Assembly (NCBI GenBank): GCA_011503125.2
Contig: WWBZ02000016.1
Span: forward strand, 1,116,001 to 1,180,000
From: Botryosphaeria dothidea
Lineage: Eukaryota > Ascomycota > Dothideomycetes > Botryosphaeriales > Botryosphaeriaceae
Reading direction: 5' to 3'
DNA: 64,000 bases
Every line of letters begins with the position of its first letter. Position 1 is the first letter of the stretch. Under the pieces are notes generated by a model, which was not told the origin of the DNA, made no database searches, and saw nothing but the letters and a program-made list of their open reading frames with translations. Below are positions 1 through 12,236 of this stretch, in pieces. The position numbers and the translations under genes were made by a program.

Positions 1-68
1 GGGAATCTTCATCCTCCACGACTTTTGCGGGCTCGGCTTTGTTTCATTCCAAAAGGATCGATTCGAAC

Positions 69-1107
69 ATGTTCTCCTTACCACCAGCTGTCAACTCCGA
101 CACCATAACGTCATGGATACCTTTGTCGACGACCTTCATAGCTGAACCTAATTGTGAGAGCGCCTTCATATGGTATCTAGGCTTTTGGACGTTTGGTTTC
201 ATCCGTTACGCTAGTGGTCTCAGAGAAGCAAACGGTTGCCTCCCCTCCGCTGTCATAGCTTCTTTCAATCAGAGTACGCGCATAACGGATAGTATAGTTA
301 CTGTTACAAGCCTCATTCCACTAGTATGCCCGGAGAAATGGCCGACAGTTGCGTCGTTCACCCGGCCGCAGTACAACTCCATGATACAGGTGACATGCTG
401 CCCTTCGTAAGAAGTTCTCTCCATACCTGAGGTTCGTGCTGACATGTAAAAACAGAGGTTACTACTACGTACCTGATGACTCGGTCGGTTGCGAGTCAGA
501 TATAGCGGCAGGGATGATCTTGACCTTCTCCTTTCTGCAAACGGCGGAATCTCTACCCTCTGCGGTTGCTATCACAGACTATAGCTGGGCCCTTCGGACA
601 ACAAGCCTGAACGCATCTACAATAGCTAGGACTTCCCCCATATGCGAATGGGACTATAAGCGATTGGTTCCATCGTCCCTTCCAGCTTCAGTGTCGGCGA
701 CTACCTCGGCGGACAGCATAGGAATAATGTCTCATCCATCTGCTTCAGCAACAGGATCCGATTCGGCTACAGCGTCAGGACCACGCTCGCAGTCAGGCAT
801 CATCATACTCGCCATCTCCATCTGTCTTGGGGTTCTGGCTGTGATCGTCTTTGTACTCATGATCATGATACTCCGACGACGAAAGAGAAGAAAGATGACG
901 GACACCGACGCAGCTGCAACGGGCGTCTCGGAGTTGGATGGAGATAGCCTGAGGGAACACAAGGCGCCCTCGGAGCTTCCAGGACGCCACGAAGCAGTGG
1001 AGCTACCGGGCGAAGAGGCCGCCGCCGAGATGGAAGCAGCGAGTCCTGACATAACTCCAGCCGGGCCGATGGAATGCTCTGCAGAGGGCGCACACACGAA
1101 AGACTGA
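69..1107 (+). CDS. Single-pass membrane protein with Ser/Thr-rich ectodomain (hypothetical)
   Basis: Two exons, 69-406 and 456-1107, give 329 aa. The intron has a GTAAGA donor and AACAG acceptor, and splicing joins a CCPS...GYYY cysteine-containing stretch in frame. The N-terminal two thirds looks extracellular: scattered Cys, then a Ser/Thr/Ala-rich stalk. One strong membrane helix (IIILAISICLGVLAVIVFVL) lies near residue 220-245, followed by a basic RRRKRRK stop-transfer and an acidic cytoplasmic tail. This plan is common in fungal plasma-membrane proteins of unknown function; no catalytic domain is visible. The frame is open upstream to the window edge, so the ATG at 69 is the first available start, not a proven one, and the gene may begin outside the window. 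Role unknown. Confidence 0.65.
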
Positions 1108-2245
1108 TGGAGCAAGGCCCCCATTCATCAGAGCTATGGTTTCCTATCATTGATGACCCAAATTGGCTGAGATTCCGAGTCGGCGTTGTATTTTGCATTT
1201 TGTCTCTAAGCATGAGTATTTTGAGTTTGGTACCTGGAACATGGCCTCCCTGGTTGTTGCGACGCAAGTTTCCTGAGAATGGAATCGTCTTTGTTGGTCA
1301 GACTTGATGTATTCGCATTTTGAAGGCCCGTCAGTTCGGATATTTCTTCCTTTGTTCCTGGCGTAAGTTGCGCTCTACTTCCCATCTTGGCGCAACTGAC
1401 TGCACAAATTATCCACCGCGTCTTTAGTTTTACGATGATTGCAAGACTTCAAATCGATGGCCGAAATACGTGAGCTAGAGGCCGGATTCGTCCGCGTATG
1501 AAAAGCTCCCAGAAAGACTAATCATGCGATATCCTTAAGTCCGGTGGCGCGAAGCCCTAACAATGCGTGCGGTAAGCATGTCAGACGGAGGCTGAGTTGG
1601 TGTGGTTTGCAGCCACAGGGGGGCTAGCGCAGCTGGTAGGCAGCGCTTCTAATCAAGACTGCCATGGGGAGTCGAAGCATTGGCGGCTGCATGTACAGAA
1701 CCCCGCACAGCCCCATTGCTTGCATCTCAATAATGCGCGTTTCTAGAAGGAATGACCCCCACACCGATCGTCTCTCCCGCCCATCACTGTAAGTCGGGTA
1801 TTCTACTTCCAACGCGCGGTCGAATTGGCCCCCACAGCCGAACCCCGAGACTGAAGGCCATCCTCGGCGCCTCCAGCAGCAAAATCTCATACGAATGTTT
1901 CATCGTCGCACCGCGGAGGCGTAGTGGCGGGTGCCTGCCTCGTACCTGGGCAAGTTTGCCCCATTCCACCGTCGCGCAGCGGAGGCGGTCAGCATCTGAG
2001 ATGAGCCACACCCGCGGTGGTGCAGAGCCTCCAAAACGGCCCCCACGGTGGTGGCTCGGCTCTGGCGCTCTTCTTAGTCCCCCAGCTCTCGCCGCATGCA
2101 AGTCATGTGTTCCTCAGGCGCCAACCCATTTAACCAGCCTCATGCCCACGGAGAACTGCGCCGCTTTTCTCTCCGAATTTGACCATTTCTGCTTAACTGA
2201 AGTCGTCCTCCCCAGTTTTTGGCCCCACTACCGCTTTTGTGAGAG
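1108..2245. other. Intergenic stretch with tRNA-like fragment
   Basis: No convincing gene. Open frames here lack protein-like composition and splice support. Around 1620-1690 there is a perfect pol III A-box-like string (TAGCGCAGCTGG) inside a self-complementary D-arm (GCGC...GCGC). The anticodon stem, T-arm and acceptor do not pair, so it is at most a tRNA remnant. Confidence 0.4.
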
Positions 2246-3759
2246 ATGCCAGAACGCAGGCGTTACTCCAGTCCTGGCGTCAGGAGCACTGCTTCCAGCC
2301 AGGGCTCACGCGGTAAGGATTCCGTAGAGGGTGGTTTTGTCAACTTGCTGACAAACCCAGAATATCAAAGGCTCGACCGGAAATATTGGGAAGGATTCTT
2401 TGTACCGGGAAAGGTATGTGGCAGGAATGGCATCAAAGCTCAGAAAGACATCTTACATGGAGAACAGATATTCATGTACCAGCTGCATGAAAGCGAGCTC
2501 GATGACTATAACAAGAGACAAAAATTCCTCACGCCAATTCTATCATCAAAGCCCGTCTATCGGAGATGTGTTGTCATCAACGGTGGGCGAGAAAGTTCGC
2601 AATGCCTGTAGGTACACCGTAGAGAGCCGGCCACTACCATCACTAACAAGTTTGATAGCCAGATCAAAACCTATGAGGGTGAAGGTTGCACCAGAAGAGA
2701 TGTGCGTTCGCTACAACACCACCACGCCGCCGTATACACCGGCCACGAGGCCTTCTACCTTCCAGAGGAGACCCACCTCCGCATGCCCATCCAAGCCGAC
2801 CCCATCAGCCACGACACCCTCCTCCCGCGCCTCGCCCGCCTCAACTACGACTCCCTCTTCGACCTCTCCCACACCCGCCCCATCTACCCCCTCGCCCAAG
2901 TCACGCCCCGCGGCCTCCGCACGCTCCTCCACGACCTCGAAGAGCTCAACCCGCCCACCATCCGGCCCCTCCGCCCAACCCGCAAGCGCACCTGGGACGT
3001 CGTCCTCGAACAGCTCAACGCCACGACCATCAGCCCGCCCACCGCCGCCCCCCACCGGCCCGTCCGCGCCCCCGTCCGCCGCGCGCCCACCTTCCCGCCC
3101 CCAATCCCCGAGACGCTGCCCCCACAGCCGGCACCGCGCATCGAAATCGTCGCCCCTCGCCCGGAAGCCACGCTCTTCCCGGTCGTCCCGCGCGGCGCGC
3201 CCGCCGTGCGCGTCCCGCTGACGCTGCACTCGGCGCGCGACGGCCGCTCCACCGCGCCCGTCTCGGCGCTCTGCGTGCCGCGCGCCGCCGAGCTCAACTT
3301 CATCGACGCGGACCTGGCGGCGCGCCTGGGCGCGACGCAGCTGCGGTATGCGGGCCCGGACGTCGTCGTGCCGGGCAGCGGCGCCAGGGTGCCGGCGACG
3401 GGCGCGGTGAAAGTCAAGTGGCGGTTCGAGGGGACGGGCCGCGAGTGCGTGGATACGTTTGTCGTGTTTCCGGGGCTGCCGGGCGAGGTGGTGCTGGGGA
3501 GCAAGACGGTGGTGGAGAGGAGGTGGGGGGTGGGGAACAGGGAGGCGGAGATGCTGGGGCTGCCGGTGTTGGGGAGGGGTAAGTGATACTCTTGCCTTGT
3601 TTGGTTGGAATACGTGCTAACAAACGTTTTGCAGAGGAGAGACGGAAGATGGAACAGGATGATAGGAATAAGTCGGACCGCAGGAGAAGGGAGGAGGTGC
3701 GGGAGAATGCGGAGATTGAGAGGGAGTTTGCGCGTCAGAGGGCTGCGCTGCTGGGGTAA
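2246..3759 (+). CDS. Protein with degenerate retropepsin-like domain
   Basis: Three exons, 2246-2607, 2659-3578 and 3635-3759, give 468 aa; all junctions keep frame (introns of 51 and 56 bp; second donor GTAAGT, acceptor GCAG). The N-terminus (residues 1-120) is polar, the middle is very rich in Pro, Arg and Thr. Residues about 310-410 read like a retroviral-type aspartyl protease fold: a beta-rich stretch, NFIDADLAARLGA, then VKVKWRFEG and FPGLPGEVVLGSK near the end. The catalytic Asp-Thr/Ser-Gly expected just before NFI is replaced by ALCVPRAAEL, so proteolysis is unlikely. The C-terminus is a charged helix rich in Glu and Arg. It could be a domesticated gag-pol protease fold or a DDI1-like non-catalytic domain. 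Exon 2 is extremely GC-rich compared with its flanks. Confidence 0.6.
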
Positions 3760-6007
3760 AAGAGTCGCCGGCTGCTTACTTGCCGCATCTGCGTATCTTC
3801 GTTGAGATCCAGTATAGACTGCTGATATTCTTCCTTCGGGTTTTATTCTTATGACTGTATTTAGTTTCTACACTTTATAGAGAACTCTTTCAATTACCAC
3901 TGGGAAAGGGCATAGGTCCCATAATAAACTCTACTTTAATTGAAAAGTACATTGCTGAGACATGTCAGAAGCCACATTGAAAGTTCCACTTGCTCAGCTA
4001 TGGTGTGGAAGCATGAAGATGAACACTTCTATGCAAATGCCTATAGCATACATCAATTGGGGTCGGAGTAGTCAATCCTGTTCATCATGATATCTCCGTG
4101 TTCGGGATTTGTTTTATGCATGCACTGTCCGATTTCAACGAGACTTCCTGCTGCAACAAAATGAGAAATATCGGTAATCTCACTTCCACGTCGGAGAGTG
4201 GCCGTATGGTAGAACAACGTCCTGCATTCAAACGCTGATTTAAGATACGTGTTGGGACTAAATGGCGTCCCAGGCCACTGGTCAGTCAATCAATCCATTA
4301 GCTCTTTCTCCAATCCGTGAGAAGGTGCTGACATGGTTTGTGTTTGCATTGTCCGGAGAGGAGGTTAAGTACTTGGTGTTAACAACGGTCTGTCTCTCCA
4401 TCACTACAACTCTCAGCCTCCAATCCGTTCTGAAGCCTCTGAAGGGAGACACTGCGGTGGAGGAAACGTCGCAACACGAGACCACTCTACGAGTATTTCT
4501 GGACGCGATATCCTCCGCCGACGGATACGTGCTAGTTGATGGTCTAGACACCATCGTCGGCATCCAGTGGCGTACATCACCATCACCTCTTAAAGTAGAA
4601 GTTCAGCAATACACCGACTCCTTTGAGAGAAGCATTTGTCGGTCTTGAGACAGAAACCCCGCCGAATCTCGCGCACGAATGGGGCGAGGTCTTCCCTGAC
4701 CAGAGAGCTCTCCAGAGTGAAACCCCCTCTTTGCTCGGAAGAGCCTCGTGGCAGAAACGTAGCAATCCTTGTTGAAGAAGCGTAAATTTGCCAACAAAGT
4801 TATCATCAGACCCACAGAGGAAGCGGATCCGTGTAACCATTTTTTTGCCCCTCACTGAATCCATGTGGAAGCTCGTCAAAGGGCATATGTTTTTATTGAC
4901 TTGGTCCCTTGTGACAAATTCGGTGTATCACCCAAAAACAAATGGAACGTCGAAGCAAGCAGATGCTCACAACTGCTTGTCAGACTCAATAGTATCTTGC
5001 ATTCATTGATCATACACTTCGCCGGCATCCCCTCCCAACGAAGCATGAACTAGACCAAACAGCTGCCACCCGAAATATCCCACGTAGCAATTCACCGAGG
5101 AAATCGGCTTTTTGTTGGCTTAGAATCTCAATTATATACGACGTACAGTAAAACCCCACCATTTGACCCATCCCCGTAAAATCGAATCGAAAAAGAGACA
5201 ACCTTTCTGATGAGAAGTGGCGTCGTTCTCTATTTGAATGCGCACACTCAAAGAGGTAGACGAAGAACTTTCACATTTCTGTTCCCTCCATCTTGTTTGA
5301 ATCTCTCAATTCATCAAACCCAAAATCCCCACCAAATCATTTCAGGGGAGAGCTTTTCTTAGCTCTTACCTCGGCGAGTTTCGATGCCTCCAGTACAAAC
5401 AAGGGAAAAAAAAAGGACATGTCTATGTTTTGATGCGAGTTGCAGACCAAGGGAAAATGAGAAGAAAGACAAGCGATGGATGTTGCTGAAACTACACACG
5501 CGTTTTGTTTTCGTGTGGGCTGCCTGGCTGTGCGCTGGTTTCGAAGCATCCGCGAATGTGAGAAAAGGAGAAAGAGGATTGGAGAGAAGAGAGTTGCAGC
5601 CAGGCAGTTTTGGTGTGCTGGAAAAAGAGACGCACGCGTCATCAATAAAAAAAATTGTGTACGCAATAGGATGCAAGGAATGTGCAGAAGAGAAGATGGT
5701 GAAGCCATGGAGGGGAATAATGCGGCACTGTGCACACTGACGATCCACCTCAACAGAAACACAGAAATTCCAAAAAAGCGAATAGATGTGGTATCAGAGG
5801 TCATGAAGCCGTCGTCCAGTGTGTTTGTTAACCGGGGAAGAGATGAAAATGCAAGAACAGGTCCAGTCCAGTCCAGCCCATTACTAGTAGCGGGAATTAC
5901 TTGCTGGCACGAACATGACCGGGAAATGATCCACAAGGCAATGATAAGAAGTCAGTCCACGAATGGCTCATGCGCCAGGCGGAGATCAGCAGCGATGAAT
6001 CAAGAAA
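3760..6007. other. Gene-poor stretch between hypothetical gene and palI
   Basis: No intact gene supported. It includes the integrase relic listed separately (4788-5050) and the probable 3' UTR of palI (from 6007 downward, about 5350-6007, poorly bounded). Several frames of 60-200 codons exist but look like shadows of non-coding sequence. Confidence 0.4.
4788..5050 (+). pseudogene. Decayed Ty3/gypsy-type integrase fragment
   Basis: The plus-strand translation carries a diluted copy of the integrase core signature: a Ser-Asp-Pro-x-Arg stretch near the start, an aromatic/Trp region, then NSVYHPKTNGTSKQADAHN, matching the family pattern (S/T)xYHPQTDGQxERxN. The frame is interrupted soon after (a TGA ends it and the similarity seems to slip to a neighbouring frame). 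No reverse transcriptase, LTR or primer-binding site was found nearby, so this is a fragment. Based on motif recognition only. Confidence 0.5.
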
Positions 6008-8558
6008 CTATAATGCAGTTCCTCCAGGGTATCTGCCTCCGGCTGTACCTCCAAGTCCAAGTCCAGGTGTAGCTGCTGGGGGAACTCTTGCTGGGCCACC
6101 GAAGCCGCCTCTGCCTCTTGCGCCAACATTCCTTCCACGACCGGGGGCCGCAACACCGGGGATGCTGAAGTCAGGGTTGGCTTCCAAGACAACGTCCTCC
6201 TGGCGCGGACGCGGCGGGCCGCGTTGTGGCTGGTAGCCGTATGACGGGCGGCCACCAGCACCCATCGGCATTTCGCCTGGACCAGGGCGCCACATCGGGT
6301 TGATGCCGCGCTGGGAGATCGAAGTAAAATGCGATGTATCAGAAGCAGCTCCCGGTGAGCGAGGGCCCTCAAAATCTTCCGGGAATTCACTGAGGGGGAC
6401 CATTTGAGGGCCGTCGTCGTTTGGGAGCTGGCGTTGGGCATACTGTTCACTGGGCAGTGGGGCTACCTGGCTTGGAGAGCTGCTTTCAGTGCGAGGACTG
6501 GCGGCTCTATTTGCGCCAAAGCCCGGCATGAGCGCAGCCGGGATCATGGAGTTCTGACGATCATCATCCAAACTCGCTGGCGGGTCAGGGTCTGCAAAGC
6601 GCGGGTCTACATCTTCAATGTAATTGTCACCACCGGAGTTCATTCGGCTGTGGCCCGGTTGAGGAGAGGTGCTGATTTGTTGTGGCCTGGTATCCTGGCG
6701 GGAAGGAGGCTTGGAAATTCCGGCGGGGAGCTCGATGGGTTCCTTGTAGCTGACAGGAGATGCTGCGATGGGGGAGAGCGCACGTGCCCTATCGGTGGTG
6801 GGTACACTCTCATCAGATACGCCGGGCTGAAGGGGAGGCGGTGCAGCAGCATGGTTGACCCAGTTCTGGCGCGGCGGCACGTACTCGGTGCTAATATTTG
6901 TTAGTTTGGTCCATTCCATATTAGGAATCCCACTTACGGTTGAGAATACTCGCTAGTTGGACTCATCGGACTCGAGTTGCTGGCTTGGCGTGAGGGAACT
7001 CCACTAGGGCTTCCGAAGCGGCCCTGTTGGAGACCAATCATGCCTTGCAAGTCATTGTCGCTGTCCCTAAGACCATAGTTATTGGTACCGTCCTGTGGGG
7101 TACCTGCCCGGCCGTCCATTTCTATTGCTTGGCCAATAGGGTTGTTCGGCTCGGGCAGCACCCCTAAATTTGACTGATTTTGTCCATTGTAGTCCACAGG
7201 ATCGTCGTAAGGGCCTTGCGGAGAGCCTCTACCTTGCGGCCCGGGGCCTCCATAGTATCCGTTATTGTTGTTGTAACCAGGCGGTGGACCTCGGTTTCCT
7301 CCCATCGGTCCACCTGCCATACCCGTGCCCATGCCCATCGGTCCAGGACCAGGAGGAGGTCCCATACCTCTACCACCTCCGTATCCAGGTGGAGGACCTC
7401 CGCGGCCACGCATTCCTGGCGGGCCGCCGCGACCTCTTGGACCAAATCCTCCGCGACCTCGAGGCGGGTATCCACCTCTTCCTCTGCCGGGTGCTCCGTA
7501 GAACGGCGGCGGGCCACCAGACCTGTCAGATCCCATAGTTCCGTTAGAAGACTGATTCCTCAAAGGTTGTCCGTAGGGGCCATTGGGCGGTATCGGGTTT
7601 CCGAACTGATCTCTTGGTCCTCCCCGTCCACGGCCGCCTGGCGGCGGCATAGGCGGATGCTCTCCGTAGTACCTTCCTGGTCCGTCATTCGGACCATCCG
7701 TGCTCGAACTCTGGATGGAAGGGGCCGTAGGGTTAAGCGGTGTCCGGTCGTCCATGCTTTTCTTCTGCAATTCGAAAGTCGCAAATTCAGGTCCCTTGCC
7801 GTCCGGCGAAACAGGGGAGCCTGCAGGCATTGGTGGTGGGGAATCAGCGCGCGGTAGTGAAGGATCTTCCAGGACTGGCGCCGGTCCACGGTTTGCATAG
7901 TAATTCTGCCCGTTCATCTCGGCATTCTCAGCAATTCTCTTCTTCCTTGCCTTCCTACTGACAAGCGTGCGCCTCATGGCGCAGGTGACAACACCGCTCA
8001 CAGCAATGATCACCGTTGCGGCCAAGACAATCCATCCTCCCCAGGCCATGTGCGGAACAAACAGCAGAATGTCCACAAGGAAAGCCAACAAGGAAACAAG
8101 CAGCGTCGGGAAGATGAGCACCAGGAGGATCATGAGGTAACGAGGCGAGTGCGACGGGGCATGGAAGTGGGCGGCGAAAGCGAGGCCGAAGCAAACGAGG
8201 GCCATGAAGGCAGCCACAGGGTGGACAATCAAGATGGCCGAGAGAGTATGGCGGGCGCCAGAGGGAAGGTCGAAGTCGGAAGTGGTGTCATCGGAGAACA
8301 AGCCAGAGTCTAGCAGGGCAGGGTCAGCGTTTGGATTGGCAAAGTATATTGAGTAAACATCTACGTACCGGTGGTGTAGCCAATGCCCATGCTACTGCAG
8401 GTATCGCCCTGGCAGTAGCCGAAAACGCCGTAGGTGACGCCATCGAAGGCAGCAAGTGGGATGGCCTTGATGATGGGGGTAGACAGAGTGCTCAGCAGCA
8501 GCAGGGCGAAGGCGGCGAAGAAGAGGATGGACAGCGGCGTGGCCGGGCGGAGGAGCAT
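6008..8558 (-). CDS. palI: pH-response regulator PalI/RIM9
   Basis: Three exons (8558-8369, 8309-6938, 6890-6008) give 814 aa. Introns have GTACGT/CTAG and GTAAGT/TTAG ends and keep frame. Residues 1-63 are the RIM9 signature: MLLRPATPLS, a first membrane helix, then STPIIKAIPLA and a GVFGYC/C pair. Three more helices follow at about 86-110, 120-145 and 152-175, the four-span SUR7/PalI topology. The long cytoplasmic tail holds RGG/PPG-rich repeats (about residues 280-420) and ends in a Pro/Gly-rich segment with MWRPGPGE. In the Pal/Rim pathway this plasma-membrane protein helps place or stabilise the PalH sensor that leads to PacC activation at alkaline pH. The tail is longer than in well-studied PalI proteins. 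Identification is strong from the N-terminal domain. Confidence 0.9.
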
Positions 8559-10693
8559 GATTGCTGCGAAGGTTCAGGGCCGCTCTGCCGGGTCGCTGAA
8601 CGCGAGGCAGAGGGCTTCCGGATAGGACGTCGCGATGAAGCAGGCAGTAACGTCTTTGTCGTGGTGGTGATGGATCGGGTAAGACTGGGTAGCAAACTGC
8701 GGAGGGCGTGTGTCGAGTAGTAGCAAAAGCGCCGACGGCGACGTCGATCGAGTCGTCTAGCTCGGGGGCGGTTGGGCGGGAGAAGGTTTGCGGACCGGCG
8801 CAGGCACGGCGGAGGCGCGAAGGTGAGACACAGCCGCGACAAACAGGCGGTTCAGTCGGTGGTCCACAGGTCGGCGCGGGCGTCGTGTCGCGCGATCATC
8901 GCAGGATTATGCGACAAATGTTGGGTTGGTGAGAAGAGAAGTCAACGAGCGTGTTGGTGGTTGGTGGTAGCGAGCTGTGCCTCGCGGTGTGGTGGCAGTG
9001 CCAGAGGATACCAAAGGTGGGAAAGTTGGCAGGCGGTCAGGCTGTGGATTATTGGTGCAGCGCCAGCCTGCGGGAGCGGGGAGAAGCAGAAAGGGAACGA
9101 GAGAGCGAACGAACGAACGGCGCGGTGCGGCAGAGGTGCAGCAGCTGCAGCAACGGGATTTGGGAATTGCCCAGTAGTCTTGTTGCCCTAATGCACAGCA
9201 CAGTCGGCGTTCCTGATGACTGACGGCTGCTGATGCTGGCCGGATCGCCTGTGAGGCAAATCAGCCTCCGCGCGACCCACGCATCCGCGCGCGCACCCAC
9301 CGCAGCGTTGCCAAGGTCGCTGAGCATCCAAATCAAACTGCCGCCGCCCCGCCGGCCAACGCCCTCGAAGCCTCTGCATTCTCGCTCGCTGCGCGCCCGC
9401 CCCCCCAAAACACACCAGAACGACACGCGGCTCAAAACCGCCGTCCAGACGCGAGCGAGTGGCTTCGCGCACAGCCGGGGTACCTCGCCGTCTCCTGCAA
9501 TCTGAGAAACACCCGAGATTTGCGAGCATGGGTGTTGGGCCTTCCCTGTGCTGCACTGCGCGCCGGCGTCTCTGTCCGCCCGCCAGGCCGCGCGACCCCT
9601 TTCTGCCGCATCATGTGCCTGCATCATCTTGAGCTCCATCATCGTCATGATTTTCGGGGAATAATCAAATTTTATACCAACCGTTTCGTCCTCGCCCGCC
9701 GCCCTCATTGTTAAGACCGAAAGTCCAGCCGCTCATCGCCCGCCTGCTGGGATCCAAAGTGTCTGGCGCCGTGTGCTCCTTTCTCGCCGTTCCCAAAAAG
9801 CTTAATGCCCGCCATTTATTGGTGTCTCCGCGCCACGACATTGGCCGCCCAACCAATCCTGTGAGATGGAAGCGCTCAACCGTCGTTCTGACGGCCGCTG
9901 CCGTACGCCTCTGAGCGGAAGACCTTCCTATTGCGACGCATCAACATGATGGTCCATATGGATGCATCGCCGGCCCCAAAACAATAATCATTTGCACCGG
10001 ATTGCGTGCTGCACAATTCTTCCGCCCGATACCGCGAGCTCAACCCGAGCCTGTGACTTATAATTCGGCAAGTCATGCCTCCATGTTCGCCGAGACGACT
10101 ACTGCTCCGCCTTAGGCACTACTGACGCGGCCTCGTACACGCGATTGTAGAAGGCCGCGCCGGCGGGATCCAACTTCAGAAGAAACAGCCATGCGCTTAA
10201 AGCGCTGTTTGCGCCCTTTCGCCCTCTTTATCCTCGCGATGCCGGTTTCTCTTCGGCTGCCTGCTAATCTTCATATACGCTGCTGAATCATGTCGAAGTA
10301 GCGCAACTCAGACTTTACTAGGCTCAAGATCTCCCTTGGGCCACCCGTAGTCTACGTGACGGGACTGAACCAGGAGAAGTCTGATGTAAATGGCTATTTG
10401 TTCAAGGCGACCCTCGCGGCTCAGCGGACATCCCGTCTGGCTCGTGTGCTACGCGTCATGGGCCACCGCTCAAGCTAGTGTTTCGCATCGGATGACAATC
10501 TCAATTGGTAAAACATGAATTGGCTTCAGAAATTTTCTCCATTTTTTGGACCGCTCTTTTTCTATTGGCGGTCCGATCCGTAGACCGGAGGCTGCTTGCT
10601 ACGCCATCGTGAAGAATCGTACCCGAGACTCCGACCTTCAACCTACCATCCCAATTATCCTCGTTTGTGGAACCCTCCTGACTGGCAGTTCGC
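8559..10693. other. Long non-coding region upstream of palI
   Basis: More than 2 kb with open frames on both strands but none with splice logic or recognisable protein. It must contain the palI promoter and 5' leader. Two PacC-type GCCARG hexamers are present (GCCAAG at 9310-9315, GCCAGG at 9592-9597); such hexamers are frequent by chance. The 3' part overlaps the terminator region of the eS4 gene. Confidence 0.35.
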
Positions 10694-11902
10694 TTAGTGG
10701 CCAGCAAGAGCATAGGCCCTGCGGCGGTCACGCTCCTCGGCGATCGAAAGCTAAAGTCCTCGTTAGAACAAGCTTCCGAGCATATTTCAAAAGTTTGCAA
10801 ACGTACCTTGACACCCTTGCCCTTGGGCAGGCTGATCCAGGGCTTCTCGCGACCGACGATGAAGACGTTGCTCTCACGGGTGGCGAACTCGTTGTCAACA
10901 GCGTCCTTGATGTGGACAATGTTGAAACCACCATCGTGGCGCTCACGGTGGGTGATGACACCAACACGGCCCATGTTACGACCACCAGTGACCATGGCAA
11001 TGACGCCAGTATCGAACTTGATGAAGTCGGAGATCTTGCCGGTGGCGAGATCAATCTTGACGGTGTCGTTGACCTTGATCAGCGGGTCGGGGTAGCGGAT
11101 GCTGTCACATTCCGTCAGTATACCAATAAATTGAAACTCACCAGACATAGCCCAAACTTGGTCCAACGTCTGATGGATGCGGAGCACTCACGTTCTCGCA
11201 TCGTGCGTAACCAAGAAGGGGATACCGCCCTTGCCGAGCTGGACGCGCTTGACCTTGCCAAGCTTGTACTCAGCCTCCTCCGCGGTGATGCGGTGGACGG
11301 TGAAGCGGCCCTTGGTATCGTAAACGAGGCGGAAGTTCTCGCCGGTCTTCTCGATGGAGATGACATCCATGAATCCAGCGGGGTAGGTGACGTCGGTGCG
11401 GACCTTGCCGTCGACCTTGATGAGGCGCTGCATCATGATGGCCTTGGTCTCACGGCCGTTGAGGGCATACTTCAACCTGTTGCGGATGAAGACGATGAGA
11501 GGCATGCAGTCGCGAAGCTTGTGGGGACCGGGCGACGCCTTGGGAGCGTAGGTACCGGACAGCTTGTCCAGGAGCCAGTGCGAAGGCGCGCTGAGGCGCT
11601 GCTGGTGCTTCTTACTGTGGGAGCAGTCCAGTTAGTCTTGAATCCAGCAAATACCAATCGTGAAATCCATCGCTTCGCCTTGTTCTGCTTCCGCTCGAAT
11701 GACCCGACATGAATTTGGCATTCGATACGCAGCGCGCGTGCTTAGCGCTCTGCACACGCGCTCTTTGCTGCGGACCAGCGACAATGCAAATTCCAAGTTG
11801 TAGTCGGTGGCCGATCGAGTAGAAGGCAGATGCGAAGCAAACGCGGCGGCGGTGTCGCGATTCGGAGTCGTCGTAGATGGTAACTTACGGTCCACGGCCC
11901 AT
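10694..11902 (-). CDS. RPS4: Small-subunit ribosomal protein eS4
   Basis: Four exons, 11902-11889, 11614-11192, 11101-10807 and 10750-10694, give 262 aa, the usual length for the family. The first exon encodes only MGRGP, followed by a 274-bp intron, typical of fungal ribosomal protein genes. The protein runs through the S4-type RNA-binding region ([17 protein letters not shown]), the central domain ([19 protein letters not shown]) and the KOW-like C-terminal part ([16 protein letters not shown]), ending [13 protein letters not shown]. It is a structural part of the 40S subunit and contacts 18S rRNA. It lies head to head with the coiled-coil gene, 334 bp apart. Confidence 0.97.
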
Positions 11903-12236
11903 GATTGCGGTTTAGAGAATCACGGATGGTAAGAAGAGGGGGTTGTCGTCGGTCGTCGTCGTAGGTCGGAGTTTTCGAGGCACGAAAAGCGATGTTGATT
12001 TTCGCTTGTTGGTGCGCTGACTAAGTGTGGGCCGCGCCGACAATCCGCCGGCCGCCAAGCTTTTCAGTGTTCGGCCTGAGGCGTCCTTCTTATCGCCGCG
12101 CGATAACCGGTTGCCTCTAGTAACGAAAGGTGGAGAGGACAACGGAGCCAAATCCTCTGTCACGAGCCCACGCGTTCTCCCCGCGCTTCTCCTCCACCCC
12201 ACTACCGTCACCGCCCGCGCGGAACTGCATCTCAAC
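11903..12236. promoter_or_regulatory. Divergent promoter between eS4 and coiled-coil gene
   Basis: A 334-bp spacer separates two start codons facing outward, so it must hold both promoters. No TATA box is obvious. Inferred from gene arrangement only. Confidence 0.5.

Noticed and set aside
1752..2327. 191-codon plus-strand frame before the retropepsin-like gene
   Set aside because: Composition not protein-like and it overlaps the start of a better supported gene in another frame.
5337..5936. 199-codon minus-strand open frame
   Set aside because: Lies in the probable 3' UTR of palI, low-complexity Ser/Phe/Leu composition, no domain and no splice partner.
9049..9708. 219-codon minus-strand frame in the palI upstream region
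   Set aside because: No initiating context, domain or intron logic; likely chance in GC-rich DNA.
10546..11712. 388-codon plus-strand frame antisense to eS4
   Set aside because: Mirror of the conserved eS4 exons and includes its introns; a shadow frame.
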